Assembly: GCF_000156235.1 (NCBI RefSeq)
Contig: NZ_DS996812.1
Span: 310,001-374,000, forward strand
Direction: 5' to 3'
Origin: Pseudovibrio sp000156235
GTDB lineage: Bacteria; Pseudomonadota; Alphaproteobacteria; Rhizobiales; Stappiaceae
DNA length: 64,000 nucleotides
Shown: in pieces, positions 51,133-60,296 of the stretch
How the letters are laid out: the number at the start of each line of letters is the position of its first letter
Position numbering within the stretch: the first letter of the stretch is position 1
The notes under the pieces: generated by a model
The model's database searches: none
What the model was told of the DNA's origin: nothing
The model's input: only the letters and a program-made list of their open reading frames with translations
Translations under genes and position numbers: made by a program

Positions 51133-53109
51133 TCAGGCTGAGAGGGCCTGCAGCTGGGCCTCGAAGTCTGCACGTTCTTCCGGAGTGAAGCCACGCAGGT
51201 GGTTGCCATCGGTGCGCTGGGCGATCACCTGGGCGACGAACTCGTTAGCCTTGTCTGCCGGGATGTCCGGGTAGTTCTGTGCAACGTAGAGCGCGATGGT
51301 CTGCTGGTCTTCGTTGAAGTTGATGCCACCCGGTGTGGTGATCTGCTGTGGTTTGAAGCTCTCGGTCTGCGCCGCAATGTTCAGCTGAGCACCGCCGATC
51401 AGACGTGGATCCGCCACGGTTGCTGGCTGTGTGCGGCTCAGGCCCTGTGCCAGCAGTTCAGAAACGCGGACCGGCTTTGCACCAGCGGTCAGATCGTTTG
51501 CTGCCTTGGTGCGCAGGTCGAAGGTGTGCAGCAGCTCGTTGACGTCGCTTAAGGACTGGTTGGCGTCATTGGCTTTGAGCGCGGACAGCAAGGCAGCCTT
51601 CTGGCTGTCATAGTCGCCCGGTTGTTGCAGGCCGGAGTTTGGCTTCAGCAGTTGCTCGAAAGGTTTGTTGTCCAGCAGGGCCGGGAAGTGCTGGGTTGCC
51701 AGCTCGCGGAACTGTGGGGTGCTTTCCAGAGTGTTGCTCAGCTGCTCGGTGAAGTCGGCATCGAGGTAGTTGTGCTGCACGCCGCGGCTGGACTGCATGG
51801 CGGCTGCGCCCACCACTTCCAGACCTTCTGTTTTGGTGGTGCCTGCTACTTCCAGACCAACCACATGCTGCCACGCGCCCCCGGAGGACAGGTCACTGAA
51901 GCGCTGGTTGACGTCGTAGACAGGCTGCAGCTGGGAGGCCAGTTCTTTTTCCAGAATAGGTACTTGCTTGGCTGCGCCATCGACCACTTCTGCTCTGCTG
52001 GTGCCACCGCCGCGCTGGCCGACAGCGTAGACGAGGAAGTCCGCCTCGAAGTTACCGCCATCGGTGCTGATGGTCAGTGGACGGTTTTCACCTGCGGAGA
52101 CACTGTTGATGTTCTGATAGCGGAACACGGTGCCGCCGTCTGAGCGGTCCTTGCCAGCTTCCGGTGCGGTGAAGGTGGAATCGATGCCAACAGAACGTAC
52201 ATCCCATGTGAGAGCGACGCCCGGCTTCTGACTTGGCTTCATCATCCAGAAGATGTTTTCTTTATCAACGCCGCGGGTTGCCAGTTCCATGATGGCATCG
52301 GTGCCTGCATTCGGACCCATAACGGCGACAACTTTTCCGGTCAGATCTCGAGTGCCAGCCTCAAAGCGCTGGAACTGGTCCAGATCCAGACAGTTGGCTG
52401 CATTCGGGTGGCCTGACTTTCTGAAGTCAGAGACTTCCTGCGGCACGTGGTGGTACTCGTAGTCGGAGCGCTCAATGCCAGCACCTGTTGCGAGGACGAC
52501 CTTTTTGGCGAGAAGCGGTTCGCTGTTTGCGTCTGTCTTGACTTTGTAAAGGCCGGTTTCGCTGTCGCGGCTGATCTGGCGCACTTCCGCATCAAGGATA
52601 TTGCCGCCGGAGACCTGATTGATACGCTGGGCGTTGAGCTCGGACCATGCTTTACGATCGACCGGATCAAGGCAGGAGGAGGCGATCGGATCATCGCCCG
52701 GGTTCACCAGCTGCTGCGCCTGGTTGATGCACTGGGTGTAGTGGCCTTTTTCATAACCGCGCGCACCTGCCCATGGATCATCCTTGCCCACGACCAGCAC
52801 GTTTTGCTGGTTGGCGCTGTCGGCCACGATGGAGCAATCACAGCGCTTGAGGCTGGTGAGGTAAGCAGCGGCGGATGTTCCACGACCTACGCAGATGAGG
52901 TCATACAGAGCTTTGTCCGCACCGGAGTTGCCTTGAGTGGTCGCGAGCTGGTCTTTCACCGCGCTCTGGGTTTCAGCTGTCTTTTGCTGGTGTGCCTGCA
53001 AAGCCGGATTGGTGGTGGTGGATGCCTGGGTACCTGTCGTTTCTGCCTGAGAAGGAATGCTGGCTGGCGTGATGACTGGTGCTGTGGATGTGGTGTCTGT
53101 GATGGTCAT
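51133..53109 (-). CDS. Flavoprotein-like candidate type III effector
   Basis: 658 residues, not assigned to a named family. Residues 1-65 are Thr/Ser/Ala/Gln-rich, without a Sec signal, like type III secretion leaders. An FAD-dependent oxidoreductase-like core follows: first dinucleotide motif VGRGTSA (74-80), VVLATGAGIERS (204-215), a second Rossmann-type VMGPNAGTDAIM (263-274), FLVYAVGQRGG (358-368), and EVVGAAAMQ (431-439). Residues 450-658 form a separate Gln/Ala/Leu-rich region of unknown fold. It starts 25 bp after the CesT-like chaperone gene on the same strand. Alternative reading: a cytosolic monooxygenase-like enzyme, which would not explain the leader or the chaperone. Confidence 0.78.
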   Translation of the reverse strand: MTITDTTSTAPVITPASIPSQAETTGTQASTTTNPALQAHQQKTAETQSAVKDQLATTQGNSGADKALYDLICVGRGTSAAAYLTSLKRCDCSIVADSANQQNVLVVGKDDPWAGARGYEKGHYTQCINQAQQLVNPGDDPIASSCLDPVDRKAWSELNAQRINQVSGGNILDAEVRQISRDSETGLYKVKTDANSEPLLAKKVVLATGAGIERSDYEYHHVPQEVSDFRKSGHPNAANCLDLDQFQRFEAGTRDLTGKVVAVMGPNAGTDAIMELATRGVDKENIFWMMKPSQKPGVALTWDVRSVGIDSTFTAPEAGKDRSDGGTVFRYQNINSVSAGENRPLTISTDGGNFEADFLVYAVGQRGGGTSRAEVVDGAAKQVPILEKELASQLQPVYDVNQRFSDLSSGGAWQHVVGLEVAGTTKTEGLEVVGAAAMQSSRGVQHNYLDADFTEQLSNTLESTPQFRELATQHFPALLDNKPFEQLLKPNSGLQQPGDYDSQKAALLSALKANDANQSLSDVNELLHTFDLRTKAANDLTAGAKPVRVSELLAQGLSRTQPATVADPRLIGGAQLNIAAQTESFKPQQITTPGGINFNEDQQTIALYVAQNYPDIPADKANEFVAQVIAQRTDGNHLRGFTPEERADFEAQLQALSA

Positions 53110-53134
53110 GGGGAGCTCTCTGTGTATGTGGGGA

Positions 53135-53599
53135 TCAGACTTTCAGGGAGTTTTCAGGCAGTTCTGTCGGCAGGTCCTGCATGGTGATCTGGCCGGACTT
53201 CAGAAGCTCACTCCAGCCTTGTGCGCGTTGGGCGAACTCGGTGAGGGCTGTGAAGAGATCACGGCGGTCCAGTCCATTGACCGGGATGTCCCAGAGCAGG
53301 GTGAGAGTTTTGTCTGTGTCTGCCAGCATGGCAAAGCGCAGGCTGCCTGTACCAGCCCATGACTGATTGACCTTGAGAAGATATGCCAGCAATTCGGCTG
53401 GATCAGCCTCTGGGAGAGGAGCGAGTTCTGCGCTGATGGCGAGGGCGTGTCGGTCTTCTTCAAGAGTGGCGATCACATCCAGACCCGTTGTGAACTGGAA
53501 GAGCCAGCTGTCTCGGTTTGGATCTGCAAAGGTAGACGCGTCCACGAGCAGATCGCTGACTTCCGTGATGAGCTTTGAGACTTCGTTGTGACTGACCAT
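53135..53599 (-). CDS. CesT/Tir-type type III secretion chaperone
   Basis: 154 residues, acidic, with the class I chaperone pattern: N-terminal helix (SKLITEVSDLLVDASTF), beta strands (WLFQFTTGLDVIATLEEDRH; LAISAELAPLP), LLAYLLKVNQSWAGTGSLRFAM, LTLLWDIPVNGLDRRDLFTAL, and a last helix (TEFAQRAQGWSELLKSG). Such chaperones bind the N-terminal region of a specific effector and are usually encoded just before it, as here. ATG at 53599 with GGGCGGAAA upstream; the frame is open to 53704 without similarity. A CesT-like fold can also occur in YbjN-type proteins, so confidence is moderate. Confidence 0.72.
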   Translation of the reverse strand: MVSHNEVSKLITEVSDLLVDASTFADPNRDSWLFQFTTGLDVIATLEEDRHALAISAELAPLPEADPAELLAYLLKVNQSWAGTGSLRFAMLADTDKTLTLLWDIPVNGLDRRDLFTALTEFAQRAQGWSELLKSGQITMQDLPTELPENSLKV

Positions 53600-53783
53600 T
53601 GTTTCCGCCCTGTGTTTTCCTGAGGATGTTTGCTCAGGAGCATTGATTGCCGCCGTCCACGGCGTTGTTCCTGCGAAAACAATAGGGGGAGGTGAGCTAC
53701 GCAATTGTGCTGATCAGCATAGCTCACGGATGTTTGAACCAATGTATGTTGGTTCTCTGATTTTCAGGGCTCTGCCTGAGGAC

Positions 53784-54689
53784 TCAGAGCAAGGCGTTTG
53801 TGAGTGCCTGTTGAACTGCGCTGATGGTTTCCTGCACGGACTTAGGGGGCAGGTTGTCGTAGGTGTGTACTGCGTAGATTGGGGTTGGTGCAGGATCCGC
53901 CAGACCCGCAAGTGCCATCAGGCTGCCTGACTTGAGGTCCTGCGCAATGCCGATATCCGGCAGCAGTGCGATGCCGAGGCCATTACGGGCAAAAGCTGCG
54001 ATGGCCTCAATGGTGTTGGCTTTGACCGTAGAGCGGAAGCTGAGGTCAACAAGGTCACCATTCAGCTTGGTTGGCAGTTGGTGTTTGACCACCGCGGGCT
54101 CTCTTGTATGGGCGATGTAAGGCAGAGACTGCACCCATTCCCAATAGGCTAGGGTGTCTGCTTCGGGTGCTTTCGCTAGCAGATCTGGTGAAGCGCACAG
54201 GATATCGTGCAGTGTGCCAATGCGGCGGGCCTGAAGAGTGCTGTCCGGTAACTGGCCTACACTGATAGCCACATCGATGCCTTCCGAGTTCAGATTCAAC
54301 CGTTTGTCTTCCGCAATCACAGAAGGCTGTAGTGCTGGGAATTTTTGCGTCATGCTGGCAAGTGCGGGCGCGACAATGGGTGCGATGAGCGCGTGTGGGG
54401 CTGTGATGGTGAGTGGGCCAGATGGTGTAGCCCCGAAGCTTTCCATCTCCGTTTCTGCCTGTTGGGAGAGAGCCAGAATTTCCTTACAGCGCTGATAGTA
54501 TCGCTCTCCCGCTGGTGTCAGTGACAGATGGCGTGTGGTGCGGATGGCAAGTTTCACATCAAGCTGCTCTTCCAGTCGCTTCAGGTTTTGGCTGACTGCC
54601 GACTTGGCGATGTTCAGCTCCTCCGATGCCCGGGTGATAGAACCGGTTTCGACAACGGTGACGAATGAAAGCGGAAGGGCCGAGAGCAT
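53784..54689 (-). CDS. LysR-family transcriptional regulator
   Basis: 301 residues. Winged helix-turn-helix at about 5-60 (FVTVVETGSITRASEELNIAKSAVSQNLKRLEEQL), then the periplasmic-binding-like effector domain (about 88-290) with SEGIDVAISVGQLPDSTLQARR. It is divergent from the SnoaL-like/VOC pair across 108 bp, the classic LysR arrangement, so it probably controls those genes. ATG at 54689 chosen; the upstream extension to 54743 is not family-like. It reads toward the chaperone gene start on the same strand but is separated by 184 bp. Confidence 0.9.
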   Translation of the reverse strand: MLSALPLSFVTVVETGSITRASEELNIAKSAVSQNLKRLEEQLDVKLAIRTTRHLSLTPAGERYYQRCKEILALSQQAETEMESFGATPSGPLTITAPHALIAPIVAPALASMTQKFPALQPSVIAEDKRLNLNSEGIDVAISVGQLPDSTLQARRIGTLHDILCASPDLLAKAPEADTLAYWEWVQSLPYIAHTREPAVVKHQLPTKLNGDLVDLSFRSTVKANTIEAIAAFARNGLGIALLPDIGIAQDLKSGSLMALAGLADPAPTPIYAVHTYDNLPPKSVQETISAVQQALTNALL

Positions 54690-54797
54690 TACTGTTCTCC
54701 AAATGTGAATAGTGATTTCCAGAATAGTCTGTTTTTCAAACAATGAAAATGAACCAAAAGAAGCTCATCAACATCGCATCTACATGGAGACCACGTG

Positions 54798-55256
54798 ATG
54801 ACCTTCCTTAAATCTATCGCTCTTGCTGCAACCGTCGCAGTTGGATTGAGCGGACAGGCTCTGGCTGATGAAGCTGGAAAACTGGCAGAAGGGGAATACA
54901 AGCTCAGCACTGCTGTCGCCACCGCAAGCCGTGCCTGGCGTGATGCGTTCAACGCTGGTGATGCGAAGGCTGCTGCAGCTCTTTACGAAGAAGATGCTGT
55001 GATGGTGGTGAAGCCATTTGGTACCTTTAAAGGCCGCGCACAGATTGAAGCGTTCTGGACCGACATCATCTCCAAAGGTTTTGATGATGTGGTTTACAGC
55101 GATACCGTGACCACTGTTCTGGACCAGACGTCTGCGCGTGTTGCAGCAAACTGGAAGATGAACAACGCCCATGGCATCATCACCAATGAGCATTGGGTTC
55201 TGCAACCGGATGGCCGTGCGCTTCTGCGTGAGGACCACTTCGAAATCGCGCAATAA
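54798..55256 (+). CDS. Secreted SnoaL/NTF2-like protein
   Basis: 152 residues. Signal peptide ending at ALA-DE (about residue 24), then an NTF2/SnoaL-like fold: SRAWRDAFNAGDAKAAAALYEEDAVMVVKP and RAQIEAFWTDIISKGF (two pieces). Such proteins are ketosteroid isomerase-like or binding proteins; no catalytic assignment is possible. ATG at 54798 behind GGAGACC; a GTG at 54795 is in frame. It forms a probable operon with the VOC gene 40 bp downstream. Confidence 0.8.
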   Translation: MTFLKSIALAATVAVGLSGQALADEAGKLAEGEYKLSTAVATASRAWRDAFNAGDAKAAAALYEEDAVMVVKPFGTFKGRAQIEAFWTDIISKGFDDVVYSDTVTTVLDQTSARVAANWKMNNAHGIITNEHWVLQPDGRALLREDHFEIAQ

Positions 55257-55296
55257 AGAAACAGAAGCCCAACACCCTGAAACAAGGACACTTCCC

Positions 55297-56034
55297 ATGG
55301 CAAAGCTCGATACTCTTCGTTTGCGTGTTCGTGATGCGGCAGCGCTGAAGCGGTTTTACTGCGATGTTCTGGGCATGTCTGATCAGGGTGATGGGCGTAT
55401 TGGCTATACGCCGGAGCAAGTTGCGCTCCGGTTTGAAGAGGTGGGCGGAGCGTATCGCCCTCAGCCCACCGATCTTTACTGGAAGATTGCAATCTCAGTG
55501 CCCAACATTGAGCTGGCTTGTGCGCAGTTGCGGGCACACGGTGTGCCGGTGACAGAGCCACAGCAGTTTCGGGATGTGGGATACCTTGCCAAGTTCACTG
55601 ACCCGGAAGGGTTCACCATCGAGCTGATTGATCATCACTTCCAAGGCGAGCGTCCTGAGGAGGAGCATGATCAGACCTTGCTGGGCGGTGGCCCGCACAT
55701 TTCTCTAGTGACCTTGCGCTGTGCGGATATCTCCGCAATTGAATCAGACCTTCTCAACGGAGGTATGGCGCCGCTTTCCGTCCAGCCCGTCGAGCCTTAT
55801 GGCTTTACGCTCTACTTCTACGCCTTCACTTCTGAGCAGCCTCCCAACACCGACCTCACCGCTGTTGAGAACCGCTGCTGGACCTATCAGCGCCCTTATA
55901 CAGTGCTGGAAATCCAGCATGTCTCAGCGATGCAGGAAGAGACACAGCCAGACGCAGATGCCTCCGGTTACGAAGGCCTGACGGTTTCTGGCGCTTCTAT
56001 GGCTTTAAACCGTCTGCGGATAGGATCTCAGTAG
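55297..56034 (+). CDS. VOC-family (glyoxalase/dioxygenase fold) protein
   Basis: 245 residues, two vicinal-oxygen-chelate modules. N-terminal: LRLRVRDAAALKRFYCDVLGM ... YLAKFTDPEGFTIELIDHHF in pieces; C-terminal: HISLVTLRCADISAIESDLLNGG ... LEIQHVS. Metal ligands would be the His/Glu pairs, including Glu in FTIELID. Family members include glyoxalases, dioxygenases and resistance proteins; the substrate is unknown. ATG at 55297; the longer frame starting at 55171 overlaps the SnoaL gene and is rejected. It converges with the DUF4336 gene with no gap. Confidence 0.8.
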   Translation: MAKLDTLRLRVRDAAALKRFYCDVLGMSDQGDGRIGYTPEQVALRFEEVGGAYRPQPTDLYWKIAISVPNIELACAQLRAHGVPVTEPQQFRDVGYLAKFTDPEGFTIELIDHHFQGERPEEEHDQTLLGGGPHISLVTLRCADISAIESDLLNGGMAPLSVQPVEPYGFTLYFYAFTSEQPPNTDLTAVENRCWTYQRPYTVLEIQHVSAMQEETQPDADASGYEGLTVSGASMALNRLRIGSQ

Positions 56035-56736
56035 TTAGCTGACCTTCAACCAACGGAATGCGCGGTTCAGATAGGCAGCGCCATCTGAAGTTATCGGATT
56101 GCCATGGGCGATCACGACAGCTTTAGAAGGCCAGTTGAGCACTTTTCTGAGGGCTTCGCGGGCGGTTGCCTTGTCTCGAAACGCAACGCGGAATTTGCGG
56201 GGGACGCTTGGGGTGGGTTCCGTCATCAGGTCCAGCCGAGCGATGAGGGCGCGCCAGCCTTTGAACCATCCTTTTGGAAACTGCTGCAGCAGGTCCGTGA
56301 ACAGAGTGGTTCCACTGGCTTTGTGAAAGAACACCACCTCAGTGGTGATGGAGTTGCCACCGACCACGCACTGCTCAATCTCATCCTGCCAACCTGCCGG
56401 GGCTTCATCGCTTAAGGTTGAAGCAAAAGAGAGATCTGGCCGCTTTTCTGCCAGACCGGGAGCTGCATGGAGTTTGGCCTCCGGGTAGGCCTGCGTCCAT
56501 TCCGTGAGGAAGCTGTCGTGCAGGTGGTTGGGGGCGATGATGTGGCGAACAGGGCCAAGGGCATCAATCTCGCTTTTCAGATCTTCCGTCAAAGCGATCG
56601 GAGACCAGATGAAGAGCCCACCATCTTGCAAGCGGATGACCGCCATGCGGGTTGAATACTGAAAGCCGAGAGCAGCTGTGATGACTGGTCCATTTGCCAG
56701 CCATAATTCCGGAGCGAATGAGAGCAGTGATGACAT
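56035..56736 (-). CDS. DUF4336 (metallo-hydrolase-like) protein
   Basis: 233 residues. Beta-lactamase-like fold of the DUF4336 group: TRMAVIRLQDGGLFIWSPIALTEDL in pieces, HIIAPNHLHDSFLTEW, ATEVVFFHKASGTTLFTDLLQQF-type strand (read VVFFHKASGTTLFTDLLQ), and KAVVIAHGNPI near the end. The usual HxHxDH is reduced to NHLHDS, as in this group, so catalysis is uncertain. ATG at 56736 follows GGGGAATGTC. Confidence 0.72.
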   Translation of the reverse strand: MSSLLSFAPELWLANGPVITAALGFQYSTRMAVIRLQDGGLFIWSPIALTEDLKSEIDALGPVRHIIAPNHLHDSFLTEWTQAYPEAKLHAAPGLAEKRPDLSFASTLSDEAPAGWQDEIEQCVVGGNSITTEVVFFHKASGTTLFTDLLQQFPKGWFKGWRALIARLDLMTEPTPSVPRKFRVAFRDKATAREALRKVLNWPSKAVVIAHGNPITSDGAAYLNRAFRWLKVS

Positions 56737-57110
56737 GACATTCCCCAATGTGGATGTCTGGCGTGTGGAGCAAGACGCCGTATGGTCACTACACTAGGGT
56801 ATCTGGCTGATGTGTGAAACATTCAATTTCCGCCAAATTTTCGGCTGTTTCGGTCAGGCCGGCAGCTTACCAAGCGCGTTTCTGGCTCTTTAGCAAAATT
56901 GAATAAAGTATAGGTGTAATGCCCTATAATATATCCACAGTCACAAATACGCGGTTTGGCAGCAAAACGTTTACTTATATCTCACGATAAACTAAGCGAG
57001 GCTTTGTAAGGCTTCCTGTCTTATTAGGAATTGTCGCGTATGCCTCTTATACATCGCATGACAATTGCCAGTAGACCACACTGATTTACTTCTTGAAGGA
57101 CGCTAAGACT
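56737..57110. promoter_or_regulatory. Gap between DUF4336 and SLC13 genes
   Basis: 374 bp without a convincing gene. AT-rich. Contains ATAATATATCCACAG (56929-56943), a near match to the ATATATCACAG sites before the hydroxyproline operon with one inserted C. The ribosome site GAAGGAC of the transporter lies at the end. Nothing else recognised. Confidence 0.4.
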
Positions 57111-58949
57111 ATGTCTTGGGAAATGCTCTTCACCTTCTTCGTACTTTTTGCAGCTGTCATTTTGTTTGTCACCGACAAGCTGAGGTTGGATCTTGTTGCG
57201 ATCATGGTCATGCTGGCCCTGGGGCTTTCCGGCATTTTGACACCTTCTGAGATGCTCTCAGGATTTGGATCGACGGTGGTTATTCTGATTGCCGGGCTGT
57301 TCATCGTGGGGGAAGCGCTGGCGCAGACGGGGATCTCCTACGCAGTTGGCGACAAGATTGTGCAGGTGGCTGGTGATCAGGAATGGAAGCTGATTGTTCT
57401 GCTGATGCTGACGGTTGCGGCGCTTGCTTCTGTCATGAGCGTGACCGGGGCAGGGGCGATCTTCATTCCCGTGGCGATCCGGCTTGCCAGCCGCTCCAAC
57501 CTTTCTCCCTCCCGATTGTTGATGCCGCTGGCTTATGGTGCGTTGATCGGAGGGATGCTGACCCTGATTGGTACGCCGCCCAACCTGATTGCCAATGCAC
57601 AGCTGCAAAATGCTGGGATGGAGCCGTTCAACTTCTTCATCTTCACGCCGATCGGGCTGGTGATCCTGATTGTGGCCGTGGTCTATATGCTGGTGTATGG
57701 GCGGCTGTTCTTGCGCGGCCAGCAGCGGCCTCAGGGTGCGACAGAGCAAGGGCGGCGGACGCTGCAGGGATTTCTGGAAGCCTATGATATTGAAGACAAG
57801 ATCGTTCGCCTGCGGGTGAGTGAGGAGTCTGAGCTGGTTGGCCAGACTGTTGTGAGTGCGAAGCTGCGCCGCCGGATTGGGCTGACGCTGTTCGGGCTGG
57901 AATATACCTCTTCCACGACCAAGCGACTGAAGGTGACCTCCACGCAGACAAACCGGGCCTTCAAGGCAGGGGACATTGTGTTTGGCGTGATGCAGGAGCC
58001 GATCAGCGCGGATGTGTTTGCCTGCATCGGGCTGGAGCTGTTGCCGATGGGTGAGGAAGGGCATCACCTTTCCGCCCGCGAGCTGGGCATGGCAGATCTG
58101 ATTGTTGCGCCGGATTCCAAGCTGATTGGCCGCAAGATCAGCGGTGCGGGATTTCGGACCAACCACAGTCTGAGCGTTGTGGGGCTTATCCGCAAAGGAG
58201 AGGCGCTGCATGGGAACTTTGGGAATATTGAGCTGAAGTTTGGAGACCAGTTGCTTGTGGTGGGGGACTGGGAAAACATCGGCAAGCTGCAAACGGCGCG
58301 TGAGAACTTTTTGCTGCTGGCGTTTCCTGAAGAGATCAAGAACTATCTGCCGCGTCGCCGGTTGGCTCCGGTTGCGCTGGGCATTTTGATGCTGATGCTT
58401 ATGCTGATCATCTTCCGCGTGGTGCCGAGTGTGACGGCGGTGGTTCTGGCGGCGACTGCTATGGTGTGTGCTGGCTGTGTGTCCGTCAACCGGGCGTACT
58501 CGTCCATAAACTGGCCCAGTCTGGTGCTGATTGCGGGGATGATCCCCATGGCGACGGCGCTGGAGAAGACGGGCGGGTTGCTGCTGATCGTGGATCAGAT
58601 CATCGCGCTTTATGGAGACAGCTCTCCGTACATCATGCTGATGTCGCTGTTTTTGCTGACCTCTGTTTTCAGCCAGTTTACGTCGAACACGGCGACAGCG
58701 GTGCTGATTGCGCCGGTGGCGTTTGAGGTGGCCTCGATCATGGGTGTGCAGCCGGAGCCATTTTTGATGAGTGTGGCGATTGCGGCGTCCACGGCGTTTT
58801 GTACGCCCGTGGCCTCGCCGATCAACACACTGGTCATGGGGCCGGGGAACTATCGCTTCAAGGATTACGTGGTGATTGGGGTGCCACTGCAGATCATGGC
58901 ATTGGCGATTGCAACTTTGCTTATTCCGATGTTCCTGCCGTTTTATTGA
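57111..58949 (+). CDS. SLC13/DASS-family transporter with TrkA-C domains
   Basis: 612 residues. N-terminal half with helices and ATG-like anion site LMPLAYGALIGGMLTLIGTP (SLC13 signature region, followed by PPNLIANA). A cytoplasmic insert of about 200 residues (about 215-410) holds two TrkA-C (RCK_C)-like repeats (SELVGQTVVSAKLRRRIGLT; SKLIGRKISGAGFRTNHSLS). A second set of helices has QFTSNTATAVLIAPVAFEVA, the SNTATA anion motif. Such proteins are sodium-coupled carboxylate, sulfate or related anion carriers. Substrate unknown. ATG at 57111 with GAAGGAC; a TTG at 57093 is in frame. Confidence 0.88.
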   Translation: MSWEMLFTFFVLFAAVILFVTDKLRLDLVAIMVMLALGLSGILTPSEMLSGFGSTVVILIAGLFIVGEALAQTGISYAVGDKIVQVAGDQEWKLIVLLMLTVAALASVMSVTGAGAIFIPVAIRLASRSNLSPSRLLMPLAYGALIGGMLTLIGTPPNLIANAQLQNAGMEPFNFFIFTPIGLVILIVAVVYMLVYGRLFLRGQQRPQGATEQGRRTLQGFLEAYDIEDKIVRLRVSEESELVGQTVVSAKLRRRIGLTLFGLEYTSSTTKRLKVTSTQTNRAFKAGDIVFGVMQEPISADVFACIGLELLPMGEEGHHLSARELGMADLIVAPDSKLIGRKISGAGFRTNHSLSVVGLIRKGEALHGNFGNIELKFGDQLLVVGDWENIGKLQTARENFLLLAFPEEIKNYLPRRRLAPVALGILMLMLMLIIFRVVPSVTAVVLAATAMVCAGCVSVNRAYSSINWPSLVLIAGMIPMATALEKTGGLLLIVDQIIALYGDSSPYIMLMSLFLLTSVFSQFTSNTATAVLIAPVAFEVASIMGVQPEPFLMSVAIAASTAFCTPVASPINTLVMGPGNYRFKDYVVIGVPLQIMALAIATLLIPMFLPFY

Positions 58950-60005
58950 TCAGCTGAGGTTCAAGATCCAGTCTTCGTACTGTCGACCCTGCTGGCTCTG
59001 CGTGCGTGCGGCGGTGGCGATGTCGTCCAGGCGGGCGCGGACGTCGCGGGGGGAGAAGCCGAAATTGTGTTTGAACATGCGGCTGAAGCTGCTCTCATTG
59101 GTAAAGCCGAAATCCAAAGCCACCTGATAGGTTGCTCTGTGGGTGTTGCGCGGGTCCATTAGGGCGCGCAGCACGGCCTTCATGCGTCTGTCGCGGATGT
59201 ATTTGCTGACACCGCCATAGGGCAGAAACAGCTCATACAGTTTGCTGCGCGAGACGTTGACGGCGCCGGTGAGAAGGTCTGGCGAGAGGTTCGGGTTGGT
59301 GAGGTTGGCTTCTATGATACGGCGAGCGCGGGTCATCAGGGCCAGATTGACGCCATCGCGGCCAGCCTCGCTGTCATGGGGAACGCCGTTCAGGCAGGCG
59401 GCGATCAGGCCCATGGTTGCGGGCACCACTTGCTGAGCTTGCTGCATATCCAGTTTGTTGCTTTGGCCGCTGATGGACGAGATGTGCTCGCGCAGGATCT
59501 GGTTCAGCGGGTGGGCTGCGGGCAGGGTTTTCAGATTGCAGTCGTCCGGGCCTTGCAGCAGAGGGGCGAGCTGTTCGCGGGCGATGAGGATGGAGCGGTT
59601 GCTGTAGCTGCGTGAGAAAGAGCCGCCTTCCTGCGAGAAATCCAGAAAGATGGTGTCGCCCTTGCCCAGAGTGACGCTTCTGTCGCCTGCATAGAACTCG
59701 GCCTCGCCTTCATCATGAACCATCAGCAGGTAGTGATCCACGCCGTCTTTGGCCATGGCAGCGTTGGTGCGGTTGGCGATGTGGGCCTGTGCGGTGACCT
59801 GGGAGAGCATGATGGAGCCGAACAGGACGGATTTGACTTCGCCGAAGAAGTCGAGCTGATCATCACCGCTGTGGAGCTCTGCCTCGCACAGGCAGGCCAG
59901 ACTTTCCCGCCAGACAGCGAACCTGTCTTTTTGTCTGATGGACTCCAGAGAAAATGAGTTTCTCGGAAGACGAGAAATAGTTTCTCCCTGTATGACCTCG
60001 CTCAC
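58950..60005 (-). CDS. AraC-family transcriptional regulator
   Basis: 351 residues from a GTG at 60005. The N-terminal 200 residues resemble the AraC-binding-like domain (VDHYLLMVHDEGEAEFYAGD; VTLGKGDTIFLDFSQEGG). The C-terminal AraC double helix-turn-helix spans about 225-335 (PDLLTGAVNVSRSKLYELF; TYQVALDFGFTNESSFSRMF; FGFSPRDVRA). It converges with the SLC13 gene at zero distance. A TGTGATATATT element lies about 45 bp upstream of its start. Targets not evident; the transporter is a candidate by proximity. Confidence 0.88.
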   Translation of the reverse strand: MSEVIQGETISRLPRNSFSLESIRQKDRFAVWRESLACLCEAELHSGDDQLDFFGEVKSVLFGSIMLSQVTAQAHIANRTNAAMAKDGVDHYLLMVHDEGEAEFYAGDRSVTLGKGDTIFLDFSQEGGSFSRSYSNRSILIAREQLAPLLQGPDDCNLKTLPAAHPLNQILREHISSISGQSNKLDMQQAQQVVPATMGLIAACLNGVPHDSEAGRDGVNLALMTRARRIIEANLTNPNLSPDLLTGAVNVSRSKLYELFLPYGGVSKYIRDRRMKAVLRALMDPRNTHRATYQVALDFGFTNESSFSRMFKHNFGFSPRDVRARLDDIATAARTQSQQGRQYEDWILNLS

Positions 60006-60296
60006 CGGCCTCGCTCCCGTCTCCTGAATGCCTCTACCCTACATCTTATGTGATATATTTAACAGTAATACAACTGATGGGTGAGCTGACGTCGCGGGTG
60101 TAATTCTCAGTGTTGGGCGTGGTGTGCTGGTGCTTCACAGCAGTTGCTGGCGGTTGGGTTTTACCACTTGCAATCGGTGTTGGACCGGGAACAGGTTTGC
60201 TATCTGCACGCTCGATATTTTGGAATAGTGCGATGGGTTGGGGAACTCTAGAGTTGCAATGTCAACTCAAACGCACATGAGCAATGCGGTGGTGGG
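60006..60296. promoter_or_regulatory. Gap before the DUF805 gene
   Basis: 291 bp without a gene. ATGTGATATATTTAACAGT (about 60049-60067) resembles, on the opposite strand, the ATATATCACAG element before the hydroxyproline operon. Nothing else recognised. Confidence 0.35.
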
